NCBI GenBank assembly: GCA_024277175.1
Contig: JAJRVT010000364.1
Location: 1-34,678 of the forward strand
From: Chloroflexota bacterium
Lineage (GTDB): Bacteria; Chloroflexota; Anaerolineae; Caldilineales; Caldilineaceae
DNA: 34,678 bases
Reading direction: 5' to 3'
Made by a program: the position numbers and the translations under genes. The notes under the pieces are model-generated. The model searched no databases, had not been told where the DNA came from, and worked only from the letters and a program-made list of their open reading frames with translations. Below, one piece after another: positions 7,498 through 14,994 of this stretch. Positions within the stretch are counted from its first letter, which is position 1, and every line of letters begins with the position of its first letter.

Positions 7498-8034
7498 CTA
7501 CGGCGTGATCTTGGCGATGTTCTCCGCCAGGGTGACGCTGTTCATCTCCCCCGCCCAGACAGAACGAATGATGCCGTCCCGGTCAATGAAGAAGGTGGTG
7601 GGCAAGCCGTGAATATTGTAGCGTTCCGCCGCCACCTGATCCACATCCATGGGAACGGTGAAAGTCATGCCAATGTCATCCACATAGGCCTGCACCACCT
7701 CCGGGTCTTCCGCCAGATCCACACCCAGGAAAAGGATGTCCCCCTCATAATGTTCGTACGCGGCCTGCAGGACCGGGATCTCGCGCCGGCAGGGGCCGCA
7801 CCAGGTCGCCCAGTAGTTGAGCACGATGGGCGTCTTGCCCAGGTGATCGCTGAGCTGGAAAGTCTCCCCGTCCAGGGTCTCCAGGGTGAAATCGGGCGCA
7901 AGCCGGCCAACGGCCGGCTGGGCGGCCAACTCGTCATCGGCCGCGTCCACCGGCACGCGGCTCCACCACAGCCACGCCCCGCCCAGCACAAACACCGCCA
8001 CAAACACCAGATACCAACGATTGCTAGCATTCAT
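7498..8034 (-). CDS. Membrane-anchored TlpA/ResA-like thiol-disulfide protein
   Basis: A 178-residue thioredoxin-fold protein tethered to the outside of the membrane by an uncleaved N-terminal helix (residues 7-24). The active site is Trp-Cys79-Gly-Pro-Cys82 in NYWATWCGPCRR; the cis-proline is Pro145 in HGLPTTFF. The AlkA/Redoxin-type start APDFTLETLDGETFQLSDHLGK is typical of TlpA/ResA proteins, which reduce or keep reduced extracytoplasmic cysteines, for instance in cytochrome c maturation or metal-centre assembly. No cytochrome assembly genes are adjacent, so the client is unknown. The metal-type MerR gene follows on the same strand after 190 bases. There is no Shine-Dalgarno before ATG 8034, but the N-terminus is well formed. 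Confidence 0.88.
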   Translation of the reverse strand: MNASNRWYLVFVAVFVLGGAWLWWSRVPVDAADDELAAQPAVGRLAPDFTLETLDGETFQLSDHLGKTPIVLNYWATWCGPCRREIPVLQAAYEHYEGDILFLGVDLAEDPEVVQAYVDDIGMTFTVPMDVDQVAAERYNIHGLPTTFFIDRDGIIRSVWAGEMNSVTLAENIAKITP

Positions 8035-8073
8035 AGGTCAAGTTATCCGGAATAGAAAGAGATTGGGGATCAG

Positions 8074-8221
8074 AAAATTGAAGATTGAGGATTAAAGATT
8101 GGGGAGAGAAATTGGCGACGTCCCCAGCCAGTCTCCGATCTTCTCAATCTCCAATCCCTTGACTCTCCCCAATCTCCTGAACCTCCCGCTCCCCAATTTT
8201 TAATCTTCAATCCTCAATTTT
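8074..8221. repeat. Long inverted repeat of the 'attgaagattgagg' type
   Basis: 32-base arms at 8074-8105 and 8190-8221 are inverted copies differing at only about three positions. The purine-rich sense strand (AAAATTGAAGATTGAGGATT...) recurs at 9655-9690 and 14926-14991. The right arm ends six bases from the stop codon of gnd. It is non-coding and probably a mobile or dispersed palindrome. Confidence 0.7.
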
Positions 8222-8226
8222 AGCCC

Positions 8227-9642
8227 CTACGCTTCCCAATCCGTATGAAACGCCCCTTCCTTATCCACCCGTTCATAGGTGTGGGCGCCGAAGAGATCGC
8301 GTTGGGCCTGGATCAGGTTGGCGGGCAGGCGGGCGCTGCGATAGGAGTCATAGTAGGCCAGGCTACCGCTGAACGCGGGGACGGGGACGCCCTGTTCCAC
8401 GGCCAGGCGCACCACTTCCCGCCAGGCGGGCAGGCGCTGGGCCACGGCTGAGCCCAGTTCGTCGTCCAGCAGCAGGTTAGCCAGTTCCGGGTTGCGTTCA
8501 TAGGCTTCGGTGATACGATTCAGGAAACGGGCGCGGATGATGCAGCCGGCGCGCCAGATGGACGCGATCTCGCCCAGGTCCAGGTTGTAATCGTACTCTT
8601 CGCTGGCCATCCCCAACATGGCCATGCCCTGGGCATAGGCGCTGATCTTGGAGGCGTACAGGGCATGGCCCACGGCGTCGATCAAGGCCTGACGGTTTCC
8701 CTGATACGGCTCGACCTGGGGACCGGGCAGACGTTCGGCGGCCACCACCCGCTCATCCTTCAAGCTGGACATGATGCGGGCCACCACCGCGCTGTTGATG
8801 GTGGGGATGGGGGCGCCCACGTCCAGCGCGTCCTGGCTGGTCCACTTGCCGGTGCCCTTCTGCGCGGCCTTGTCCAGCACCAGGTCCACCAGGGGACGTC
8901 CTGTCTCTTCATCCACCTTGCGAAAAATCTGGGCTGTGATCTCGATCAGATAGGAGTCCAACTCGCCCTGGTTCCACTCATCGAAGACCTGGGCCAGTTC
9001 CGCAGCCTCCAGCCCCAGCACCCGGTGAAGAATGTCGTAGGCCTCGGCGATCAGTTGCATGTCGCCGTACTCAATGCCGTTGTGGACCATCTTGACGTAG
9101 TGGCCGGCCCCGCGTGGTCCCAGATAGGCGACGCACGGCTTGCCATCCTCGGGCGCTTTGGCGGAGACGGCCTCCAGCATGGGCTGCACGCTCCACCACG
9201 TCTCCTGGGAGCCGCCGGGCATGATGCTGGGACCCCAGAGCGCGCCCTCTTCGCCGCCGCTGACGCCCACGCCCATGAAGTGTAGCCCCTGCTCGGCCAG
9301 GGCCTTGCTCCGCCGTTCAGTGTCCTTGTAGTAGCTGTTGCCGCCATCCATGATCAGGTCACCTGGCTCCAGCAGGGGCGTCAGGCTGTCGATGACCGCG
9401 TCCACTCCCCGGCCAGCCTTGACCATGATCAACACCCGCCGGGGGCGTTCCAGGTTAGCGACCAACTCCTCCACCGTGCGCGCCGGGATCAGGTTTTTGC
9501 CCGGGTGCGCGGCCACGAATTTTTCCATTTTGGACGTAGTGCGGTTGAACACAGCCACGGTGTAACCGTTACGCTCGAAATTCAACACCAGATTCTGTCC
9601 CATCACCGCCAAACCGATGACGCCAATATCCGCTTTTTTCAT
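8227..9642 (-). CDS. gnd: 6-phosphogluconate dehydrogenase, decarboxylating
   Basis: A full-length 471-residue enzyme (E. coli Gnd is 468) that oxidatively decarboxylates 6-phosphogluconate to ribulose 5-phosphate with NADP+ in the oxidative pentose phosphate pathway. The dinucleotide fold starts with IGVIGLAVMGQN (residues 6-17) and NRTTSK follows the second strand. The substrate signature SGGEEGA is at 128-134, with Gly-Pro-Ser-Ile-Met-Pro-Gly-Gly after it. The catalytic Lys184 and Glu191 lie in HYVKMVHNGIEYGD. The C-terminal AHTYERVDKEGAFHTDW tail that reaches the neighbouring subunit is intact. AGGAAAGAG precedes the ATG. No zwf or pgl neighbour is present; the gene stands between repeat-rich spacers and is probably transcribed alone. 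Confidence 0.96.
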   Translation of the reverse strand: MKKADIGVIGLAVMGQNLVLNFERNGYTVAVFNRTTSKMEKFVAAHPGKNLIPARTVEELVANLERPRRVLIMVKAGRGVDAVIDSLTPLLEPGDLIMDGGNSYYKDTERRSKALAEQGLHFMGVGVSGGEEGALWGPSIMPGGSQETWWSVQPMLEAVSAKAPEDGKPCVAYLGPRGAGHYVKMVHNGIEYGDMQLIAEAYDILHRVLGLEAAELAQVFDEWNQGELDSYLIEITAQIFRKVDEETGRPLVDLVLDKAAQKGTGKWTSQDALDVGAPIPTINSAVVARIMSSLKDERVVAAERLPGPQVEPYQGNRQALIDAVGHALYASKISAYAQGMAMLGMASEEYDYNLDLGEIASIWRAGCIIRARFLNRITEAYERNPELANLLLDDELGSAVAQRLPAWREVVRLAVEQGVPVPAFSGSLAYYDSYRSARLPANLIQAQRDLFGAHTYERVDKEGAFHTDWEA

Positions 9643-9994
9643 GTTCGTCTCTTTCCTAAAAATTGAAAATTAAAGATTAAAGATTGGCGACCGGCGCTTC
9701 TGCGCCCGATTCGGGAATCTCAATCCGTAGTTCCAATCTTCCTGAAAAATAGCCACGGATTACACAGATTACACAGATTTTTCATTCCCCGTGGCGCTGC
9801 ATGACAGCATGAATATCTTCCAGGAAGGTAACGCCCGCCATATCAGCTTACCAGTATACCCTCCTTCGACGTCGATCTCCGTAATCCAGCCGACCAGCGG
9901 CGGTGACAGGATGACCGGATGACAGGGTGACCAAATAAGACTCATGAACACCTATCATCTTGTCATCCTGTCATCCTGTCATCCTGTCATCCTG
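9643..9994. other. Repeat-rich intergenic region
   Basis: No intact gene is seen. It holds an 'aaaattgaaaattaaagatt' repeat block (9655-9690), the widely seen motif CACGGATTACACAGATT (9753-9769, with a second ACACAGATT following), and a possible decayed coding scrap on the minus strand. In that scrap, VGWITEIDVEGGYTG in one frame is followed by ADMAGVTFLEDIHAVMQ in another (about 9787-9893). At the right end lie inverted blocks of the TGACAGGA unit. Confidence 0.5.
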
Positions 9995-9998
9995 TCAC
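9902..9998. repeat. TGTCATCC tandem repeat with inverted partner
   Basis: Four and a half direct copies of the 8-base unit TGTCATCC run from 9961 to 9998. A degenerate inverted block (GGTGACAGGATGACCGG...) stands at 9902-9932, so the two can pair. The stop codon of the CHAT gene (TGA, 9995-9997 on the minus strand) is the first TGA of the repeat. There are no spacers, so it is not a CRISPR. Confidence 0.75.
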
Positions 9999-11173
9999 TT
10001 CCTCCCCATCCTCATCACCCGCTCCCACAGGCTGGGTTCGTGGGGTTGAGGCAGGGTGTCGCTCCATTGGAGCAGGTCGCCGTTGTCGAAAAGTCGTTCA
10101 TCGGGTGCGCGGGAATAGAGCAGGGGCGCGCCCCACAGCACGCCTTCTTCCCGCCGCTGCATGGCCATCCGCCCTTCGGTGACGGCCAGATCGACAGGGC
10201 GATAATTGGCCAGGGCCGCGTAGACGCTTTGCAGAAACGTAGTCGTCGACGCCCCGGGCATGGCCATGGGCAGGGCGATGGCGGCCGGCACGCCCCGGGT
10301 GACGATCTGGTTGGCCGCCAGTGCGAAAGGATTGTCGTAGAGACCGTCGGCGAAATCATCGCACGACTGGAGCGTGACCAGTCGCAAGGGATAGTGGTCG
10401 TGGAGCAGCGTCCCTAGATGTTGACCGCTGATCGTGCGCCCGCGACCGATCTCGTCTTCCATGACCAGCAGACCGTCCCGGCTGTTCGGCTCAAAGAGAG
10501 CGTGGCCAATGAAATGAAACACATGGTGCTCACCCCGCCGCAGACGCCGCTGAAGTTCGAACAAGGTCGGCTTCTTGAGCCGCTCCAGCAGCAGGCGGCG
10601 ATCTCGCGCCAGATAATCGATGGCGTCGATCAGGTCCAGCCACTTGCGCTCGCCGCCGAACCGGGCGTAGGTGGTCGGCTCGGCGACCGCGACCAACACC
10701 CGCAGGGGCGGCTCCACCGTATACGAATCGATACGATACATGCGGTCGATGTGGCGGGTGAGCGGGGCGTGGATGGACAGGCTCAGAAACTCATTTCGTT
10801 CGGGATCGTAAAGGTACTCCCAGGGCAATGGCTCGAACGCGGGCGCCTGGGAGAGATCCAGGTGTAGACGCAGCCCCGCCTGGGCCTGATAGGCCATGCG
10901 CATGCTGGCGTGGAGCAGGTGGGCCAGTTCGCCGGCGAAGAGGGCCTTGAAAAGACGGCGGCCAACAGACCGCATCAGGCCGGGATACTCCAGGTCAGGA
11001 CGCCCGCCGGCGCTCGCCTCCAGCGCGGCCCAGGCCTGATCCAGATCCTGGGGAGAGAGGGGAGAAACGAAACGGGCAGTCCCCTTGCCCACGGGCGAAT
11101 CCACGACGCGCGTGAAGTAGCCGTCCTCCGTCTCTTCGATAGCCAGGTCAAAGTTCAGATGAATGCTATCCAT
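9995..11173 (-). CDS. CHAT-domain (caspase-like) protein, stand-alone
   Basis: A 392-residue protein with a C-terminal CHAT domain, a caspase-clan cysteine protease fold. The dyad is visible: His224 in HVFHFIGHALFE and Cys271 in LRLVTLQSCDD. The N-terminal 120 residues match the layout of the second CHAT protein at 30463 (PQDLDQAW; LRLHLDLSQAP then LPWEYLYDP), so the two are paralogues. Unlike that one it ends soon after the CHAT domain and lacks the Gly/Asn/Val motif. The start at 11173 is chosen because an excellent promoter ends seven bases upstream; an open frame continues further upstream but runs through the promoter and a palindrome. The message is probably leaderless. There is no obvious partner or substrate next door. 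CHAT proteins elsewhere act in regulated proteolysis or suicide-type defence. Confidence 0.82.
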   Translation of the reverse strand: MDSIHLNFDLAIEETEDGYFTRVVDSPVGKGTARFVSPLSPQDLDQAWAALEASAGGRPDLEYPGLMRSVGRRLFKALFAGELAHLLHASMRMAYQAQAGLRLHLDLSQAPAFEPLPWEYLYDPERNEFLSLSIHAPLTRHIDRMYRIDSYTVEPPLRVLVAVAEPTTYARFGGERKWLDLIDAIDYLARDRRLLLERLKKPTLFELQRRLRRGEHHVFHFIGHALFEPNSRDGLLVMEDEIGRGRTISGQHLGTLLHDHYPLRLVTLQSCDDFADGLYDNPFALAANQIVTRGVPAAIALPMAMPGASTTTFLQSVYAALANYRPVDLAVTEGRMAMQRREEGVLWGAPLLYSRAPDERLFDNGDLLQWSDTLPQPHEPSLWERVMRMGRK

Positions 11174-11180
11174 GGGTTGA

Positions 11181-11209
11181 ATTGTACCGTGCTGGATTTG
11201 TGACGTCAA
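11181..11209 (-). promoter_or_regulatory. Strong promoter of the stand-alone CHAT gene
   Basis: On the minus strand TTGACG (11204-11209), a 17-base spacer and TACAAT (11181-11186). Seven bases later comes the ATG, with no Shine-Dalgarno, so transcription should begin at or next to the start codon. This is the same layout as the toxin-antitoxin promoter at 1895-1923. Confidence 0.7.
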
Positions 11210-11227
11210 CAACCAGAAGAGTCGGGC

Positions 11228-11296
11228 CAGCATTCCGGGAATGGGACCGGCGAATCGCGCAGGCCCAAGCGTATTTGTCCCATTCCCGGAATGCTG
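11228..11296. repeat. 20-bp perfect inverted repeat
   Basis: Arms 11228-11247 (CAGCATTCCGGGAATGGGAC) and 11277-11296 are exact inverted copies around a 29-base loop. Each arm itself contains a CATTCC/GGAATG palindrome. It lies between the divergent CHAT and epimerase genes and is related to the repeat at 7356-7419. Confidence 0.8.
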
Positions 11297-11324
11297 ATCT
11301 GGATTCCATCTGTCGGGCAAAGAC

Positions 11325-11333
11325 TGTTATAAT
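11325..11333 (+). promoter_or_regulatory. Extended -10 promoter of the epimerase gene
   Basis: TGTTATAAT is a perfect -10 hexamer (11328-11333) with the TG extension. No good -35 lies 17 bases upstream (TTCCAT at 11304-11309 is the best). The leader to the ATG at 11383 would be about 43 bases. Confidence 0.5.
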
Positions 11334-11382
11334 GACCGCAGCCGTTCCTTTTTCGTTGCCAATCAAAGTCAGGACTCAACCT

Positions 11383-12369
11383 ATGCATATACTGGTAACC
11401 GGCGGCGCAGGCTTTATCGGCAGCCACCTAAGCCGCGCTTTGTTGGACCGGGGCGACAGCGTGGCCGTATTGGATAACATGAGCACAGGCCGCTTCGAGA
11501 ACATCGAGTCGCTGGTGGACCGGCCCGACTTCAGCTTCGCCATCGATGATCTGAACAACGCCCTGGTGCTGGATCGGCTGGCCTCTCAAGCTGACGCCAT
11601 CGTTCATCTGGCCGCGGCTGTGGGCGTGAAGCTGGTGGTGGAGCAGCCGACCGAGACCATCGAAACCAATGTGTTGGGAACCCACGCCGTACTCGACGCG
11701 GCCCGGCGCTATCGCTGCCGCACCCTCATCGCCTCCACCAGCGAAGTCTATGGCAAAGGTGTGCGCATTCCCTTCTCTGAAGACGACGACCTGCTGCTTG
11801 GCCCTTCCAGCCGCAGCCGCTGGAGCTACGCGGTCAGCAAGCTGTTGGACGAATTCCTGGGGCTGGCCGCGCACCGGGAGTTTGGCCTGCCGGTGACCGT
11901 CACCCGTTTCTTCAACACGGTCGGTCCAGTCCAGACGGGACGCTATGGCATGGTCGTCCCCCGTTTTGTGCGCCAGGCCCTGCGCGGAGACCCCTTGACC
12001 GTCTACGGAGACGGCGAACAAAGCCGCTGCTTCTGCCACGTCCAGGATACCGTGCGCGCGCTGCTTTGCCTGCTCGACCGGCCGGATGAAACCGCAGGAC
12101 AGGTCTACAATATCGGCAGCACCGAAGAGATCTCCATCAACCAACTGGCCGAACAGGTCATCCGGCGGACGGGGAGCGAATCCGTAGTCATTCACGTTCC
12201 CTACAGCGAGGCCTACGCCCCCGGTTTCGAGGACATGCGCCGCCGGGTGCCGGACACGCGCAAGTTGCACGCCGCCATCGGCTGGCGTCCGACCCACACG
12301 CTGGACGATATTCTGCGCGACGTGGTCGCCTATGAACAGGGCCGGATGGACCGTCCGTCATACGCTTAG
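11383..12369 (+). CDS. NAD-dependent NDP-sugar epimerase/decarboxylase-like SDR
   Basis: A 328-residue extended short-chain dehydrogenase acting on a nucleotide sugar. The NAD-binding TGGAGFIG motif is at residues 6-13, Asp31 ends the second strand, and the active site is Ser120 (STSEVYG) with Tyr149 and Lys153 in SYAVSK. The STSEVYG and NTVGPVQ.GRYGMVVPRFV elements are typical of the UDP-glucuronate decarboxylase / UDP-glucose epimerase branch; the precise reaction is uncertain. The frame is open upstream to about 11182, but that part consists of a palindrome and a promoter. The MHILVTGGAGFIG start is the family's normal one. It stands alone, with no glycosyltransferases nearby. Confidence 0.88.
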   Translation: MHILVTGGAGFIGSHLSRALLDRGDSVAVLDNMSTGRFENIESLVDRPDFSFAIDDLNNALVLDRLASQADAIVHLAAAVGVKLVVEQPTETIETNVLGTHAVLDAARRYRCRTLIASTSEVYGKGVRIPFSEDDDLLLGPSSRSRWSYAVSKLLDEFLGLAAHREFGLPVTVTRFFNTVGPVQTGRYGMVVPRFVRQALRGDPLTVYGDGEQSRCFCHVQDTVRALLCLLDRPDETAGQVYNIGSTEEISINQLAEQVIRRTGSESVVIHVPYSEAYAPGFEDMRRRVPDTRKLHAAIGWRPTHTLDDILRDVVAYEQGRMDRPSYA

Positions 12370-12462
12370 CAACTTTTTACCTGACATCCATCTTCGCTTC
12401 ATGTTTCAGCCGCATGATGGAGCGGTGGCAACATACTGTTTCAACAAAGGAGTTTCTTTTTT

Positions 12463-14895
12463 ATGCGACAAACGACAGAGCGACAAACCCAAAGTCAACG
12501 GACAGCGCCCTTGCGATCCTGGCGTATCTTGGCGTTGATCCTTCTGACCCTGGTTCTTGTCATGCCGGCGCGCGCGGCCCTGGCCCAAGACAGCGACGCC
12601 CCGTCGGCCCCCATTGTCAACGATGAGGGCGGTCCGGTGGCCATCGAGGGTGACGTAACCTACACCAACGCCTTCTTCACCATGGGCGTGGCCGCACCTA
12701 TGGTCATTCTGGAGGATCAGGCCGGTTTCATCGACCGTAACGAGGGCTTCATCATGCCGGTCGAATCCCAAACCCTGGGCCAGATCACTTCCGACTTCTA
12801 CGAATCGCCCTTCTCCTACTCCATCGCCCTGCCCATCGAACCCCAGGGAACCCTGCGCGATGTGGACAATGACGGCCAGGAGGATGAAGGCGTCATGACC
12901 TTCGCCGTAGCCTACTGGACCAACATCTTCGGCGATCCCTTCCTGGAAGAGCGGGACCTCTTCGGCGGCGGCTGGTCCACGGCCTACGCCTCCACCCGGG
13001 TGAGCACGGACGCAGCCACCAAGCGCGAGATCGTGGGCGGCAAGTTCCTGGTCTACGCGCCCGACGATCAGCAGGGCTTCCCGTCCGGCTTTGGCGAGGA
13101 CGGCCTGCTCTTCACTGAAGACGACCCCATCGTGATCCTGCCCCAGGGCTACACCGTGGTCGATATGGACACAGACCCCTTCACCTTCGACCGCTCACGC
13201 CACCCCGTCATCGACTTGATCGAACCCGAAACCTCGGCGCTGGTGGATTATTCGGATCTGGGCTACGCAGAGGCGTTTGACAGCCTGGTGGACAAGCTGA
13301 GCAAGGAGTATGCCTTCACCGAGTACAAGGGCATCGACTGGGAGGCGCTGCGGCAGGAGTTCAAGCCCCGTTTCGAGGAAGCGGAGCAGAACAATGACCC
13401 GCTTGAGTATCGACGGGCCTTGCGCGACATCTCCTTCGCCATCCCCGATGGACACGTGGGCGGCCCCTTCGTGGCCGAAGACTTTGTGGAAGCCACCAGC
13501 GGCGGCCTGGGTATGGCCATTCGCGATGTGGACGACGGGCGCACCATCGTCAACTTCATCCTGCCCGATGGCCCGGCGGACCAGGCTGGCATCGAGCTGG
13601 GCGCGGAGATCATCGAACTCAACGGCAAACCCGTGGATGAAGCGGTGGACGAAGCCCTGGCCTATTCAGGTCCCTTCAGCACCGCCCACGTCCGCCGTCT
13701 GCAAAAGCTGCGCTACGCCACCCGCTCACCCATCGGCACGGAGGTGGAGCTAACCTACAAGAACCCGGACGCCGACGAACCGATCACTGTCACCCTGACC
13801 TCCATTCCAGAGACCGACAGCTTCCGCTTCTCTTCGTTCAATGTGGGGTTGACGGACTTCGAACTGCCGGTGGAGTACAATAAGCTGGACAGCGGGCTGG
13901 GCTATGTGAAGATCTACAGTTTCTCGGACAATGAGCTGCTGACCGTCCAGTTGTGGGAACGACTCATGCGTTCCCTGAACAAGGATAAAACGTCCGGTCT
14001 GATCATCGACATGCGCCAGAACGGCGGCGGCAGCGGCTTCCTGGCCGATCAGATGGCGGCCTACTTCTTCGATGAGCCGCTGGAACTGGGCAACACGGGG
14101 CGCTATGATGAGAGCATCGACGACTTCTATTTCGATGACCGCACCATCGATCGCTTCTACCTGCCGGCCGAGGACCTGCGTTACCGTGGCGATGTGGCCG
14201 TCCTCATCGGTCCTAACTGCAACAGCGCCTGCGAGTTCTTCGCCTACGACATGACCCTGGAGGACCGGGCGTCCATCGTCGGCCAATATCCCACCGGCGG
14301 GCTGGGCGGCAGCATCGACACCGTGCTCATGCCCGAGGCCGAGTTCTTTCGCTACACGGCCGGCCGTGCGGTGGACATGAACGGCGAGATCCACATCGAG
14401 GGCAAGGGCGTGCCGCCTACGGTCAAAGTGCCGGTGACGGAGGAGACCCTGTTCAGCGACGGCGATCCCGTGCTGGATGCGGCCATCGACCATCTGCTCA
14501 GCGTCGGTGAAGAGGCGGCCGCGGCGGCCGCCGCAGAGAGCGCAGCGATCGCTGAAAATGCGCAGGATGGCGGCGAGTTGACCATCGGAGACAGCGTCGA
14601 AGGCGAGTTCACGCCCGGCCAACGCGTGCGCTACACCTTGCCCGTGGTGACGGGCGATGTCATCAGCATCTATCTGGGTGATGAGAACGGCGAACTGGAC
14701 ACGGTTCTGCGCCTCTATGACACTGACGGCAACGTTCTGCTGGAGAGCGGCGACGGCGAGGATGGCGGGGTCAATGCGGCCATCACCGACCTGGAGATCC
14801 CCGCGGACCTGACGCTGGTGATCGAAGCGGCCACCGCGGACGACGCCGGCGAGGGTGCGTACACCCTGCGGGTGGAGGAGGGGCAGGCCCCGTAG
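12463..14895 (+). CDS. Secreted S41-family protease with PDZ and PPC domains
   Basis: An 810-residue exported protease. Residues 1-42 form a signal peptide (hydrophobic core then ARAALAQ). A novel N-terminal region of about 230 residues precedes an S41 N-terminal helical part. A PDZ domain follows (about 346-405: GGLGMAIRD, GPADQAGIELGAEIIELNGKPV), then the S41 catalytic core (about 440-665) with LIIDMRQNGGGSG near 511 and the likely nucleophile Ser588 in NCNSACEFFAYD. The Lys found 25 or so residues later in CtpA-type enzymes (TFGKG) is absent (YPTGGLGG), so a tricorn/IRBP-like catalytic set is more likely. Residues about 707-805 look like a bacterial pre-peptidase C-terminal (PPC) domain. 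AAGGAG lies ten bases before ATG. Substrate unknown. Confidence 0.87.
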   Translation: MRQTTERQTQSQRTAPLRSWRILALILLTLVLVMPARAALAQDSDAPSAPIVNDEGGPVAIEGDVTYTNAFFTMGVAAPMVILEDQAGFIDRNEGFIMPVESQTLGQITSDFYESPFSYSIALPIEPQGTLRDVDNDGQEDEGVMTFAVAYWTNIFGDPFLEERDLFGGGWSTAYASTRVSTDAATKREIVGGKFLVYAPDDQQGFPSGFGEDGLLFTEDDPIVILPQGYTVVDMDTDPFTFDRSRHPVIDLIEPETSALVDYSDLGYAEAFDSLVDKLSKEYAFTEYKGIDWEALRQEFKPRFEEAEQNNDPLEYRRALRDISFAIPDGHVGGPFVAEDFVEATSGGLGMAIRDVDDGRTIVNFILPDGPADQAGIELGAEIIELNGKPVDEAVDEALAYSGPFSTAHVRRLQKLRYATRSPIGTEVELTYKNPDADEPITVTLTSIPETDSFRFSSFNVGLTDFELPVEYNKLDSGLGYVKIYSFSDNELLTVQLWERLMRSLNKDKTSGLIIDMRQNGGGSGFLADQMAAYFFDEPLELGNTGRYDESIDDFYFDDRTIDRFYLPAEDLRYRGDVAVLIGPNCNSACEFFAYDMTLEDRASIVGQYPTGGLGGSIDTVLMPEAEFFRYTAGRAVDMNGEIHIEGKGVPPTVKVPVTEETLFSDGDPVLDAAIDHLLSVGEEAAAAAAAESAAIAENAQDGGELTIGDSVEGEFTPGQRVRYTLPVVTGDVISIYLGDENGELDTVLRLYDTDGNVLLESGDGEDGGVNAAITDLEIPADLTLVIEAATADDAGEGAYTLRVEEGQAP

Positions 14896-14925
14896 GAAGC
14901 TAATCGGAAAACGCTTCAAAATTCT

Positions 14926-14991
14926 GAGACTGAGGAGATTGGAGATTGGCGGTCGATCAGAGACCTGTCAATCTCCAATCTCCTCAATCTC
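14926..14991. repeat. Inverted repeat between convergent genes
   Basis: 23-base arms (14926-14948 and 14969-14991) with one mismatch; the inner 18 bases are perfect (TGAGGAGATTGGAGATTG). It lies between the ends of the S41 and M24 genes, where it could serve as a two-way terminator. The sequence belongs to the same purine-rich family as the 8074-8221 element. Confidence 0.75.
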
Positions 14992-14994
14992 TAT

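Noticed and set aside
9787-9893. A small gene in the spacer before the stand-alone CHAT gene
   Set aside because: Protein-like stretches occur in two different frames with a stop between them. At most this is an unrecognisable gene scrap.
9961-9998. Possible CRISPR-like array
   Set aside because: The 8-base units are directly adjacent with no spacers and no cas genes are nearby.
11174-11320. N-terminal extension of the stand-alone CHAT protein
   Set aside because: The open frame upstream runs through a strong promoter and half of a perfect palindrome, and CHAT homology starts after 11173.
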